A stretch of DNA of 64,000 bases from Burkholderiales bacterium (GTDB taxonomy: Bacteria > Pseudomonadota > Gammaproteobacteria > Burkholderiales > SG8-39), in assembly GCA_027493935.1 (NCBI GenBank), contig JAOSJV010000001.1, positions 1,426,001 to 1,490,000 of the forward strand. Reading direction: 5' to 3'. Of this stretch, positions 9,945 to 22,219 are shown in pieces; the first letter of the stretch is position 1, and every line of letters begins with the position of its first letter. A model generated the notes under the pieces. The model was given only the letters and a program-made list of their open reading frames with translations, had not been told where the DNA came from and made no database searches. The position numbers and the translations under genes were made by a program.

Positions 9945-10185
9945 GCGGTCGCTCCCGTGGCAGGAAGGTGCTGCACCGGGCGGCGGGCCGTGACGGCGGC
10001 GCGCAGCGCCTGAAGGGGCGGCGGCGCGCTGCGGCCACGAGCGGGCTTGTTGTGCTCGACCGCGCGGCGGCAGGTATTATGGAGCACCCGCGCACTCTCC
10101 GCCAATCCGCCGGCGGCGAGCGTGCCGGCGGCCCGGCAATCGAGGGTGTCACCCCGGTCGCCGCGCGCGACTCTGCCCGACCGGA

Positions 10186-10848
10186 ATGGAGCAGCCCGAC
10201 TACAGCGCCGATCTGCGACCGCACGCCTCGCCGGTGATGCGCGGCGTGCTCGTCGTCGCCGGCACCGCGTGCGTGGGCCTCGGCGTGCTCGGGCTCTTCC
10301 TGCCGATCCTGCCGACCACGCCGTTCCTTCTGCTGGCGGCGGCCTGCTATGCGCGCGCCTCGGAGCGGTTCTACGGCTGGCTGCTCGACAATCGCACCTT
10401 CGGACCGACGATCCGCGAGTGGCGCCGCTACCGCAGCATCCCGTACCGCACGAAGTGGACCGCCATCGTGCTGATGTCGCTCACGCTGGCGAGCTCGATC
10501 GTCCTCTTCGTGCGCAATCCGTACCTGCAGGCATCGCTCGCGGTCTTCGGCGCGGGGCTTGCGGTGTGGCTGTACCGAATCCCGTCCCGCGACCGTCCCG
10601 GCATGCGCGTGCCCCCGCCGGGGCGTAGCGCCGCGCGTTATGACGGCCGGTGCGGTCCGATTCGAGGGGCGCGTGCTCTATCTCGCGGCCGATGCGCGCG
10701 TGGTGGCCGCGCAGCTCGCCGGCGCCGATCTCGCGCGCGAGGCGGCCGGCCCGCTGCGCGACCAGATCTCGACCGACGAGATCACGCCCGCGCGGGGTGT
10801 GCTTCCAGCACGACGAGCGACTCGGCGACCACGCTTACGTCGGCCTGA
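10186..10848 (+). CDS. YbaN-like inner-membrane protein (DUF454); C-terminus uncertain
   Basis: The first ~130 residues are a typical YbaN/DUF454 protein: GLGVLGLFLPILPTTPFLLLA spans the first membrane segment, then CYARASERFYGWLLDN, and two more membrane segments ending LAVWLYRIPS. The family is normally 115-135 residues. The frame given here runs on to 10848 as unconserved Arg-rich sequence that overlaps the next gene, so the real end is probably at the TGA 10641-10643, reached if one base is missing in the C/G runs near 10611-10622. That would give an ATGA overlap with the downstream start. Function unknown. Confidence 0.7.
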   Translation: MEQPDYSADLRPHASPVMRGVLVVAGTACVGLGVLGLFLPILPTTPFLLLAAACYARASERFYGWLLDNRTFGPTIREWRRYRSIPYRTKWTAIVLMSLTLASSIVLFVRNPYLQASLAVFGAGLAVWLYRIPSRDRPGMRVPPPGRSAARYDGRCGPIRGARALSRGRCARGGRAARRRRSRARGGRPAARPDLDRRDHARAGCASSTTSDSATTLTSA

Positions 10849-12648
10849 AGTGCGGCGAGGCGTTCCCGGTGCGGCCCGGCGCGGTGCGCGCCGGCGGGTT
10901 CGCGGTCAGCGTCGCCGGCAAGCGCCGCGGCAAGGGTTCTTCGCGCGAGCACAGTCCGTTCGCCGAGGCGGCGGCCGGCATCCGGCTGGTGATCGCCGAG
11001 AGCTTCGAGCGCATCTACCGCCAGAACTGCATCAACCTCGGCATCTACACGTCGACCGACTTCGGGCTGCTCGAGCGCATCGCCCGCGGCGAGCCGATCC
11101 CGGTCGAGGAGTTCGCGCGCCAACACGATCCGATCACCGCCGCGATCGTGCGCTGCGGCGGACTGGCGGCGTTCACGCGAGCGCGGCTCGACGGTGCGCT
11201 GCGCGTGCCGGCGCCTGCGCACGCGGCGCGCCCGATGACGCTCGCCGAGAAGCTCATCGCCCGGGCGGTGGTGACCGATCCGCGCGAGGAGCGCACCGGG
11301 GTCGCCGCGGTGCGGCCGGGCGACGGCGTCTTCGTGCGCGCCGACTGGCGCTACTCGTACGAGTACCTCACGCCGATGGCGGCGACGCTCTTCGAGCGCG
11401 CGTTCGGCGAGGGCGCGCGGGTCGCCGACCCGGGCTCGGTGCTCGCGTTCGAGGATCACCTCGTGTTCGGGCGCTGGAGCGGGGCGCGCGGCGGCGAGCG
11501 TGCCGCGCAGGTTCCGGCGACGCGCGCGCTCGCGCTCGCGCAGGCCGAGTTCTGCGCGCGGCAAGCCATCCGCGTGCACGGCGCGCTCGCCGGCCGCGAC
11601 GGCGCGGAGGGCATCTGCCACTCGATCGTGGCCGAGCGCTACGCGCTGCCGGGCACGATCGTCGCGGGGACCGATTCGCACACGCCGCACGTGGGCGCGC
11701 TCGGCTGCCTCGCATTCGGCGTCGGCGCGAGCGACATGGCGGCCGCCTGGCGCACGCGCGACGTGCGCATCACGGTTCCGTCGACCTGCCGCGTGGTGCT
11801 GAACGGCGCGCTGCCGCAGGACGTTGCCGCGAAGGACCTCGTGCTGCACCTGCTCGCCCTCCCGTACGTGCGCGACGGGCACGCCATCGGCCAGGCGATC
11901 GAGTATTGCGGGCCGGCCGTCGCGGCGATGAGCACCGACGAGCGCGCCACGCTCACGAACATGGCGGCCGAGATCGGCGGATTCACCGGGCTGGTTGCGG
12001 CGGACGCCGAGACCCTGCGATTCCTGCGCGAGCGGCGCGGGGCGCACGCCTCGCTCGCGGACTGGATGGCGGGCGATGCGGACGCCGAGGTCGCGCACAC
12101 GATCGAGATCGACTGCGGCGCGCTGCGGCCGATGGCCGCGCGTCCGGGCGATCCGGGCAACGGCGTGGCGGTCGACGCGCTCGCGCAGGCGGTGCCGATC
12201 GACATCGCGTACTGCGGCTCCTGCACCGGCGCGAAGCGCGAGGATCTGGACCGGGTGCACGAGGTGCTCGCGTGGGGGCTGGCGCACGGTCTGCGGGTCG
12301 CCCAGGGCGTGCGCTTCTATCTCCAGTTCGGCAGCCTCGACGTGCGTGATCACTGCGTCGCGGCCGGCATGCTGGAGACTTTCCGCGCCGCGGGGGTGGA
12401 GCTCGTCGAGCCGGGGTGCGGGGCGTGCGTGAATGCCGGACCGGGCGTTTCGGACGCTGTGTCGCAGGTGACCGTCAGCGCGCAGAACCGGAACTTCCCC
12501 GGGCGCTCCGGTCCCGGCCAGGTGTGGCTCGCGAGCCCGGCCACTGTCGCGGCGAGCGCGCTCGCCGGTCGCCTGACGAGCTTCGCGGCGCTGCGTCCTC
12601 GCTCGGTCAGCGGCGGCGCGCCGTCCGGCGGGGCCGGCTTTTTGCTAA
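10640..12648 (+). CDS. LeuCD/aconitase-type hydro-lyase, swivel domain first (one frameshift)
   Basis: About 665 residues combining both halves of an isopropylmalate-dehydratase/aconitase-type enzyme. The N-terminal ~200 residues are the swivel (LeuD-like) domain: RDQISTDEITP, then VAGKRRGKGSSRE and ERIYRQNCINLG. The large domain follows with GTDSHTPHVGALGC, and the [4Fe-4S] ligands are visible in CGSCTGAKRED and EPGCGACVNAGPG. It should interconvert a hydroxy-tricarboxylate by dehydration; the exact substrate is not decidable. An extra G in a run near 10797 splits the frame. The natural stop is missing or obscured: the frame stays open into the next gene, so I end it at the first stop in an alternative frame, after a terminator at 12625-12643. 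Confidence 0.75.
12625..12643 (+). terminator. Rho-independent terminator after the hydro-lyase
   Basis: CCGGC and GCCGG pair around a GGG loop and are followed by CTTTTT. This argues that the hydro-lyase and the next gene are separate transcripts although one reading frame runs through both. Confidence 0.65.
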
Positions 12649-12737
12649 CATCGGCTTTCGTTACCGGGGCGCCTCGAAATCCGGTCCCTGGATCGATCGA
12701 CTTCCAACATACCGCCCTTTCCTCGGAGACCGCCGCA

Positions 12738-13643
12738 ATGCATCGCCGCTTCCGGCTGCGCAACCGCGCGCCTGCTTTGATCGCCAGTAAGCCGCTATCC
12801 GTTCCGTTGCTCGTCCTGCTCGGCGCGCTCGTCGCGCTGCCGCCCGCCGCGTTTGCGCCCGACACCGCCGCGCAGGCGGCGAAGAACGAGGAGTTCACGC
12901 CGCAGATCGGCCAGGCCGGCAAGGACGTGATCTGGGTGCCGACGCCCGAGGAGCTCGTCGAGCGCATGCTGCGCATGGCGCAGGCGACGCCGAAGGATTT
13001 CGTGATCGACCTCGGCTCGGGCGACGGGCGCATCGCGATCGCCGCGGCGAAGCTGATCGGCGCGCGCGCGATGGGCATCGAGTACAACCCCGACATGGTC
13101 GATCTCTCGAACCGCAAGGCGCGCGAGGCCGGCGTCGACGGCCGCGTCAAGTTCGTGAAGGCCGACATCTTCGAGAGCGACTTCAGCCAGGCGAGCGTCA
13201 TCACCATGTACCTGCTGCCGGGCCTGAACCTCAGGCTGCGGCCGAAGCTGCTCGACATGAAGCCGGGCACCCGCATCGTCTCGCACCAGTTCAACATGGA
13301 CGACTGGGAGCCCGACGAGCGCGGCAGCCTCGAGGGTCGGCAGGCCTATCTCTGGATCATCCCGGCGAAGGTCCAGGGCGGCTGGAACCTCGCCACCGGC
13401 GGTCAGACCTACGAGATCTCGCTGACGCAGCGCTACCAGAAGCTCGAGGGCCACGTGAAGTTCGGGCGCATCGAAGCCGGGTTGCGCGGCGCGCGCCTGC
13501 GCGGCGACGAGATCCAGTTCGCCTGGGTGGACAACACTGGCGTGCGCCACGAATTCGGCGGCCGGGTCAGCGGCGCGGCGATGGAAGGCGTGGTGCGCTC
13601 CGACGGCGGCCGCGAGGGGCGCTGGAGCGCCTCCCGGCGCTGA
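12738..13643 (+). CDS. SAM-dependent methyltransferase with an N-terminal signal sequence
   Basis: 301 residues. After a basic start (MHRRFRLRNR) comes a hydrophobic stretch around residues 20-42 (LLVLLGALVALPPAAFA), which looks like a signal peptide. The catalytic domain has VIWVPTPEELVERML, the SAM-binding motif I VIDLGSGDGRIAIAA, the acidic ribose-binding region GIEYNPDMVDLS and MYLLPGLNLRLRPKLL. Substrate unknown. A C-terminal ~100-residue beta-rich region follows. Export of a SAM-using enzyme would be odd because SAM is cytoplasmic, so membrane anchoring is an alternative. GGAG precedes ATG 12738; the frame is open upstream into the hydro-lyase, probably by chance or error. Confidence 0.75.
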   Translation: MHRRFRLRNRAPALIASKPLSVPLLVLLGALVALPPAAFAPDTAAQAAKNEEFTPQIGQAGKDVIWVPTPEELVERMLRMAQATPKDFVIDLGSGDGRIAIAAAKLIGARAMGIEYNPDMVDLSNRKAREAGVDGRVKFVKADIFESDFSQASVITMYLLPGLNLRLRPKLLDMKPGTRIVSHQFNMDDWEPDERGSLEGRQAYLWIIPAKVQGGWNLATGGQTYEISLTQRYQKLEGHVKFGRIEAGLRGARLRGDEIQFAWVDNTGVRHEFGGRVSGAAMEGVVRSDGGREGRWSASRR

Positions 13644-13736
13644 CCAGACCGCCCGCGCGCACACTGGCACAGGCGCGGCAGGCGGACGTCGCGATCGCCC
13701 GCGACGGCCGACCCGCGGACCCAGGGTTCCGGCGGG

Positions 13737-14321
13737 CTACCAGGGTTGGGGCGCGGCGGACCAGCCGCGGGCGAGGTACGCCGCGATCAACATCGCGAGG
13801 ACGATCGCGCCGACGATCCACGTCGGGCGGAGCCCGACGCCGATCTCGAGCGGTGCCGGTGCCGGGGCGGCGCCGGTCACCGCCGGCGCGACCGCGCGGT
13901 TGAAGCGCGTGAAGAAGTCGTCGGTCATCTTCTGTGCGACGCCGTCGATCAGGCGCGAACCCACCTGAGCGAGCTTGCCGCCGACGGTCGCCTTCGCGGC
14001 GTACTCGAGCCGCGTCGACCCGCCCTCGGGCTTCAAAGTCACCTTCGCGCCGCCCTTGCCGAAGCCGGCCGCTCCGCCGGAGCCCTCGAACGCGATCGCG
14101 TAGGAGTTCGGCGGATCGAGGTCGGAGAGCAGCAGCTTGCCGTTGAATTTCGCCTTCACCGGGCCTACGGCGGCGGTCATCGCGACCTTGAACTCGGTGT
14201 CCGTGACCTTCTCGATCGTTTCGCACCCCGGAATGCACATGCGCAGCACCTCGGGGTCGTTCAGCGCCTCCCACACGCGCTGTTGCGCGATCGGGATCAG
14301 CTGTTCACCTTTCATGTCCAT
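13737..14321 (-). CDS. coxG: CoxG-like SRPBCC protein (CO dehydrogenase subunit G family)
   Basis: 194 residues. The first ~150 are the CoxG/SRPBCC hydrophobic-pocket fold: MKGEQLIPIAQQRVWEALND, then CIPGCETIEK and GKLAQVGSRLIDGVAQKM. A C-terminal membrane helix (WIVGAIVLAMLIAAYLA) would anchor it to the inner membrane. In aerobic CO dehydrogenases CoxG helps tether or mature the enzyme at the membrane. It is the last gene of the coxD-coxE-coxG group on this strand. MDMK or the ATG two codons later could be the start. Confidence 0.85.
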   Translation of the reverse strand: MDMKGEQLIPIAQQRVWEALNDPEVLRMCIPGCETIEKVTDTEFKVAMTAAVGPVKAKFNGKLLLSDLDPPNSYAIAFEGSGGAAGFGKGGAKVTLKPEGGSTRLEYAAKATVGGKLAQVGSRLIDGVAQKMTDDFFTRFNRAVAPAVTGAAPAPAPLEIGVGLRPTWIVGAIVLAMLIAAYLARGWSAAPQPW

Positions 14322-14353
14322 GTTCGTGGCTCCTGTGCGTGATGCGGACCGCG

Positions 14354-14631
14354 CTACCGCGCCGACGGCGGCATCGCCTCGAGAAAGCGCTCGAGCTCGG
14401 CCCGCGTCACCGCGCTGCTGCGGTCGAGATCCATCTCGTGGAACTGGGCGAGCAGCAGGTTCGAGCCGCGCGCCTCCTCGCGCGTCAGCACGCCGTCGCG
14501 GTTCGCATCGTACAGCGCGAAAGACTCGCGGTAGCTCTGGCCGAGGCGCTGGGCGAACTCGGGGGCATCTGCTGCGCGGATGCGGCGCTCGCCGCGACGA
14601 GCAGCGCGAGCGCCGGGATCGATGGCCTCAT
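14354..14631 (-). CDS. Secreted EF-hand protein (one frameshift)
   Basis: About 92 residues. The N-terminus MRPSIPALALLVAASAASAQ is a clear signal peptide. After one lost C in a C-run near 14563 the frame continues as EFAQRLGQSYRESF, then a canonical EF-hand loop DANRDGVLTREE and a second one DLDRSSAVTRAE, so two calcium sites are expected. It lies between coxE and coxG on the same strand with short spacers. I know of no standard cox subunit of this type; it may simply be co-transcribed. Confidence 0.65.
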
Positions 14632-14668
14632 GGCGTTCCTCCTTCTTCCGTCGATGACCGAGCAAGAC

Positions 14669-15889
14669 TTACGCAAACCTGCGCGCCCGTTCAAGTGCGC
14701 AGGCGGCGGCGTGGCGGACCGGCGTCCGGCGCCCCGGCCCGGAGAGGGCGCGCGCGAGATCGACGAGGCTCGCGATGTTGTGCGCCGGCAGGAAGGCGTC
14801 GACGTGCGGCAGCATCGCCCGTACTCCGGCCGGCCGCGGCTCGAAGCCTTCGTAGCGGAGCAGGGGATTCAGCCAGACTAGGCGGCGGCACGACTTGCGC
14901 AGCCGGTCCATCTCGTCGCCGAGGTCGCGGCCGAGATCGCGGTCCAGGCCGTCGGTGATCATGAGCACCACCGCGTTCTGTCCGAGCACGCGGCGCGACC
15001 AGCGCAGGTTGAACTCGCGCAGGCTGGTGCCGATGCGCGTGCCCCCGGACCAGTCCGCGACCGCCCCGGCGACGTGCGCCAGCGCGACGTCCACGTCGCG
15101 ATGCCGCAGGTGCCGCGTGATGTTGGTGAGGCGCGTGCCGAACACGAACGTGTAGACGCGGTCGCGGTCGTTCGTGATCGCGTGCAGGAAGTGCAGGAAC
15201 ATGCGCGAGTAGCGGCTCATCGAGCCGGAAATATCGCACAGCACGACGAGCGGCGGGTGGCGCCGGGTCTGCGAGCGGCGCTCGAGCACGATCAGGTCGG
15301 CGCCCGAGCGCAGGCTCGCGCGCAGCGACGCGCGCATGTCGACGCGGATGCCGTGCGGGTCGCGCGCGAGCCGGCGCGTGCGCACCAGCGGGATCGGCAG
15401 GCGCAGCTCGGCGATCAGCCGCTTCGCCTGCGCGAGCTCCTCGTTGGTCATGGTCTCGAAGTCGGCCTGCTGCAGCACCTCGCGGTCCGATACCGTGAAG
15501 GCGGCGTCGAGCTCGACCTCCTCGGGCCCTTCGGCCTGGTCCTCGCCGGGCGGCTTCGCGGGCGGCATGAGCGCCTCGGCGAGCCGCGCCGGCGGCGCCT
15601 GATCCTCGTCCGCGCGGCCATGGACCTTCGGCAGGAACAGCGCCATCACGCGCTCGAGCATGCGCGGATCGCGCCAGAAGATGTGGAACGCCTGGTCGTA
15701 GAGCTCGAACTGCTCGCGCCGGTCGAGGAACACCGCGGCGAGCGTCCAGTAGAAGTCGTCGCGCCGCTCGATGCCGGCCACCTGCAGCGCGCGCAGCGCG
15801 TCGAGCACCTTGTCCGGTCCGACCGGCAGCCCCGCGCCGCGCAGCACGCGCGCGAAGTGCATGACGTTCTCGGCGAGCTTGCCGGACAT
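14669..15889 (-). CDS. coxE: VWA-domain protein CoxE
   Basis: 406 residues. The N-terminal half is the helical CoxE region (HFARVLRGAGLPVGPDKVLD). The C-terminal half is a von Willebrand A domain with the metal-ion-dependent adhesion site DISGSMSRYSRMF and later MITDGLDRD. CoxE works with the CoxD ATPase as a chaperone pair that inserts sulfur and copper or otherwise matures the molybdenum active site in the CO-dehydrogenase family. It lies 130 bases downstream of coxD on the same strand. Confidence 0.92.
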   Translation of the reverse strand: MSGKLAENVMHFARVLRGAGLPVGPDKVLDALRALQVAGIERRDDFYWTLAAVFLDRREQFELYDQAFHIFWRDPRMLERVMALFLPKVHGRADEDQAPPARLAEALMPPAKPPGEDQAEGPEEVELDAAFTVSDREVLQQADFETMTNEELAQAKRLIAELRLPIPLVRTRRLARDPHGIRVDMRASLRASLRSGADLIVLERRSQTRRHPPLVVLCDISGSMSRYSRMFLHFLHAITNDRDRVYTFVFGTRLTNITRHLRHRDVDVALAHVAGAVADWSGGTRIGTSLREFNLRWSRRVLGQNAVVLMITDGLDRDLGRDLGDEMDRLRKSCRRLVWLNPLLRYEGFEPRPAGVRAMLPHVDAFLPAHNIASLVDLARALSGPGRRTPVRHAAACALERARRFA

Positions 15890-16019
15890 CAGGGCGTGAT
15901 ACCCGACCCGTGCAACGCGAAGCGCGCGCCGCTGCGCGGCCGATCGCCCAAGCGGGCGTGCGCGCGACGCGCGCGCGACGTCCCCCGTTGCTCGCCTTGC
16001 GCATCGCGGCTCGCGCTTT

Positions 16020-16943
16020 TCATCGAGCGGCGACTTCCGCCTTCACCTCCGACAGGATGCGCGCGGCCTCGGAGCCCTGCACCCGCGCGATGTCGTCCTG
16101 GTACTTGAGCAGCACGCCGAGCGTGTCGTGGATCACCTGCGGGTCGAGCGCGAGGCGGTCGAGCTCGGTGAGCGCGCGGGTCCAGTCGATCGTCTCGGCG
16201 ACGCCCGGCAGCTTGAAGAGGTCCATGTTGCGCAGCCGCTGCACGAAGGCGACCACCTCGCGCGAGAGCTGGTCGGCCGCGCCCGGCGCCTTGCGCCGCA
16301 GGATCTCGAGCTCGCGCTCGGCGTTCGGGTAGTCGACCCAGTGGTAGAGGCAGCGCCGCTTCACGGCGTCGTGGATCTCGCGCGTGCGGTTGGAGGTGAT
16401 CACCACGACGGGTGGCGTCTCGGCCCTGATCGTGCCGATCTCGGGAATCGTCACCTGGAAGTCCGAGAGAACCTCGAGCAGATAGGCCTCGAACGGCTCG
16501 TCGGTGCGGTCGAGCTCGTCGATCAGCAGCACCGGCGGCCCGGCGAGGTCGCCCTCGAGCGCCTGCAGCAGGGGGCGGCGGATCAGGAACCGCTCGGCGA
16601 AGATGTCCTCGGTCAGCCCCTCGCGCGACTTGACGCCCTCAGCCTCGGCCAGGCGGATCTCGATCATCTGCCGCGAGTAGTTCCACTCGTACACCGCGCT
16701 CGCGACGTCCAGGCCCTCGTAGCACTGCAGCCGCACTAGGCGCCGGCCCAGCGTGGCGGCGAGCACCTTTGCGATCTCGGTCTTGCCGACGCCCGCCTCG
16801 CCCTCGAGGAACAGCGGTCGCCCCATGCGCAGGCTGAGGAACACCGCGGTCGCCAGGCTGCGCTCGGAGACGTAGTCCGCCCTGGCGAGCAGCGCGAGGG
16901 TGTCGTCGATTGTTCTCGGCAGGGCCGATGCGGCGTCGTTCAT
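16020..16943 (-). CDS. coxD: MoxR-type AAA+ ATPase CoxD
   Basis: 307 residues, typical of MoxR/CoxD ATPases. Walker A is GEAGVGKTE (near residue 48), Walker B VLLIDELDR, sensor region VITSNRTREIHDA. It acts with the VWA protein CoxE on the molybdenum hydroxylase apo-enzyme. The start MNDAASALPRTIDDTLALL is well placed. About 270 bases, including the coxM terminator, separate it from coxM, so coxD-E-G probably has its own promoter. Confidence 0.92.
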   Translation of the reverse strand: MNDAASALPRTIDDTLALLARADYVSERSLATAVFLSLRMGRPLFLEGEAGVGKTEIAKVLAATLGRRLVRLQCYEGLDVASAVYEWNYSRQMIEIRLAEAEGVKSREGLTEDIFAERFLIRRPLLQALEGDLAGPPVLLIDELDRTDEPFEAYLLEVLSDFQVTIPEIGTIRAETPPVVVITSNRTREIHDAVKRRCLYHWVDYPNAERELEILRRKAPGAADQLSREVVAFVQRLRNMDLFKLPGVAETIDWTRALTELDRLALDPQVIHDTLGVLLKYQDDIARVQGSEAARILSEVKAEVAAR

Positions 16944-17154
16944 CGTGGCGGGGGACGGGACCGAAGCGGTGCGGGAGTCCCGAGATTACTTCAAGTCGTG
17001 CGGCTCCGCCACGCGAGCCGTGTCGATTGGCCGCACGCAGCCCGTGCGTCCGCGGTCGAAGCGCTCCGGAGCGTCAGCGGCTGCGCCCGCCCGGCGCCTA
17101 CGGCCGCAAGCGCCCTCCTATGGGTCCCGGTTCGCCTTCGCACTGGAGCGCGAT

Positions 17155-17190
17155 GTGAAAAGAAAAGCCCCGCGGTCTGCGCCGCGGGGC
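17155..17190 (-). terminator. Rho-independent terminator of coxSLM
   Basis: On the minus strand GCCCCGCGG and CCGCGGGGC form a perfect 9-bp stem, followed by TTTTCTTTT, 22 bases beyond the coxM stop. Confidence 0.92.
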
Positions 17191-17212
17191 CTTCGGGTCG
17201 ACCGTGCGGGGG

Positions 17213-18010
17213 TCAGCCGAGCGCCGCTTGCACCGCGCGCTTGGCCATCACCGTCACGAGGTGCGCGCGGTACTCGGGCGAGGCGTGGATGTCGGAATTC
17301 AGGCCCTTCGCCGGGAGCTTGATGTTCGCGACCGACTCGGGCGCGAACTTCGAGGCGAGCGCCTTCTCCATCTCCGGCACGCGGAACACGCACGGGCTGG
17401 CGCCGGTGACGGCAACACGCACGCCCGAGCCCGTTTCGGCGACGAAGACGCCGACCAGCGCGAAGCGCGAAGCGGGCTGCTTGAACTTCACGTAGCCGGC
17501 GCGCTTCGGGATCGGAAACGAGACCGAGGTGACGAGCTCGCCCGGCTCGAGCGCGGTCTCGTAGATGCCCTTGAAGAAGTCGTCGGCCGCGACCTTGCGC
17601 TTGTTGGTCTCGACGGTCGCGCCGAGGCCGAGCACTGCGGCCGGGTAGTCGGCCGCCGGGTCGTTGTGCGCGATCGAGCCGCCGAGGGTGCCCATGTTGC
17701 GCACCATGCGGTCGCCGATCTCGCCCGCGAGATGCGCGAGCGCCGGGATCGCCTTCTTGACGTCGCCCGAGAAAACGACCTCGCTGTGCCGCGTCATCGC
17801 GCCGATGACGAGGTGCTTGCCGTCGGCCTTGATGCCGCGCAGCTCGGCGATGCTGCCGAGATCGACGAGCGCCTGCGGCGCGGCGAGTCGCAGCTTCATC
17901 GCGGCGATCAGGCTCTGGCCGCCGGCGAGCGCTTTGGCGTCGGGATTCTTGGCGAGCGCGGCGGCGGCGTCGGCGACGCTCTTGGCCTTCTGGTAGTCGA
18001 ATGCGTACAT
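17213..18010 (-). CDS. coxM: Molybdenum hydroxylase FAD subunit CoxM
   Basis: 265 residues of the FAD-binding medium subunit. FAD-contacting segments are LAGGQSLIAAMKLR and TLGGSIAHNDPAADYPAA, followed by the C-terminal CO_deh_flav_C domain (RFALVGVFVAE). It passes electrons from the 2Fe-2S clusters of CoxS to an external acceptor. It lies 20 bases after coxL and ends the coxSLM operon at the terminator. The small-large-medium order, with the active-site motif of CoxL, marks this as form II. Confidence 0.93.
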   Translation of the reverse strand: MYAFDYQKAKSVADAAAALAKNPDAKALAGGQSLIAAMKLRLAAPQALVDLGSIAELRGIKADGKHLVIGAMTRHSEVVFSGDVKKAIPALAHLAGEIGDRMVRNMGTLGGSIAHNDPAADYPAAVLGLGATVETNKRKVAADDFFKGIYETALEPGELVTSVSFPIPKRAGYVKFKQPASRFALVGVFVAETGSGVRVAVTGASPCVFRVPEMEKALASKFAPESVANIKLPAKGLNSDIHASPEYRAHLVTVMAKRAVQAALG

Positions 18011-18030
18011 GATGTCGTCTCCGTGTCCCG

Positions 18031-20392
<2,362 letters not shown>

Positions 20393-20410
20393 GGCCTGCT
20401 CCTTCGCGCG

Positions 20411-20890
<480 letters not shown>

Positions 20891-21145
20891 GGACTCCTCC
20901 TTGGTGTCGAGCGTGCGATGATCTTGTTGCGGCGCGGCAACAAACGCCGCCAACGCGGAATGATCGCGGTGCGAAAGCCTTCCGGTCGATCCTCCTGGCG
21001 GCGCGGATTCGGGCGGGAACGGACGAGCCGCGGAACGCGCTCGTCGAGACGCGCTGCAAATCGTAGCGCATGCGGTGCGGGGTAGGCAACTCGCCGGCGC
21101 CGGCCGCGTCGCCGGAGCGCCGTGGCAGCCGCGGATCGCGCGGCG

Positions 21146-21151
21146 TAGAAT
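21146..21151 (+). promoter_or_regulatory. Possible -10 element for xdhC
   Basis: TAGAAT lies 32 bases upstream of the xdhC start in the coxS/xdhC divergent region. No good -35 box is seen. Confidence 0.3.
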
Positions 21152-21182
21152 GATGATTCCGCGCAGCAAGCGGGGCGAAACC

Positions 21183-22185
21183 ATGGACAGCGTCGATCTC
21201 GAGGTCATCCGGAGTGCAGCGGGCTGGATCGCCGCCAGTCGCGGGGCGATACTCGTGACGGTGGTGAGGACGTGGGGCTCGTCGCCCCCGGCCGCCCGGG
21301 GCGATGCTCGCGATTCGTGACGATGGGCACGTCGTCGGCTCGGTGTCCGGGGGCTGCGTGGAGGACGATCTGATCGACAAGGTTCGCGGCGGCGTGCTCG
21401 CCGCCGGCACGCCGGGCACGATCACCTACGGCGTCACCCAGGAGCAGGCCGAGCGGTTCCGGCTTCCGTGCGGCGGGACGCTCGAGCTGGTGCTCGAGCC
21501 GCTGTCGCCGTCTGCGGGGCTCGACGCGCTGCTCGCCAGCGTCGAGCGCCACGAGGTCGTGGTGCGCTTCCTCGACATCGCGACCGGGACGACGCGCCTT
21601 GCGCCCGGCCGCGGCGCCGACCGGCTCGAGTTCGACGGCAAGGTGCTGAAGACCGTGCACGGACCGCGCTGGCGGCTGCTCCTGATCGGCGCGGCGCAGC
21701 TCTCGCGCTACGTCGCGCAGTTCGCCCAGGCGCTCGACTACCACGTGACCGTATGCGATCCGCGCGAGGAGTTCGCCGACGAGTGGGACGTGCATGACGT
21801 GGCGGTGAATCGCGGCTACCCGGACGACGTCGTGCAGCAGATGAACATCGACGACCGCTGCGCGGTGGTGGCGCTCACGCACGACCCGAAGCTCGACGAC
21901 GCGGCGCTCATCGAGGCGCTCAAGTCGCCGGCGTTCTACGTCGGCGCGCTCGGCTCGCAGCCGAACAACGACGGCCGGCGCCGGCGGCTCGCCGGGTTCG
22001 ATCTGTCGGCCGGCGAGATCGCGCGCCTGCGCGGCCCGGTGGGTTACAAGCTCGGCGGCAAGACGCCGCCCGAGATCGCGCTCGGCATCCTCGCCGAGAT
22101 GACCGCGGTGCGCCACGGCGTGCAGTTGCCCGGTCGCGCGCGGCCGGACGAGCCCGCGGGCGCGCCGGCGACGGCGGCGCGCTGA
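21183..22185 (+). CDS. xdhC: XdhC/CoxF-family molybdenum-cofactor insertion chaperone (one frameshift)
   Basis: About 333 residues. The N-terminal XdhC_CoxI domain reads [13 protein letters not shown], then, after one extra C in a run near 21289 is removed, [28 protein letters not shown]. The C-terminal Rossmann domain has [17 protein letters not shown] and [11 protein letters not shown]. These proteins bind and sulfurate the molybdenum cofactor and deliver it to xanthine-oxidase-type enzymes. Its position opposite coxSLM and before a MocA-like gene fits a cofactor supply role for this cluster. ATG 21183 starts [15 protein letters not shown]. Confidence 0.88.
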
Positions 22186-22219
22186 GGCCGCGCGCGCCCG
22201 CGGCGCGAAGTCGGCGGCA

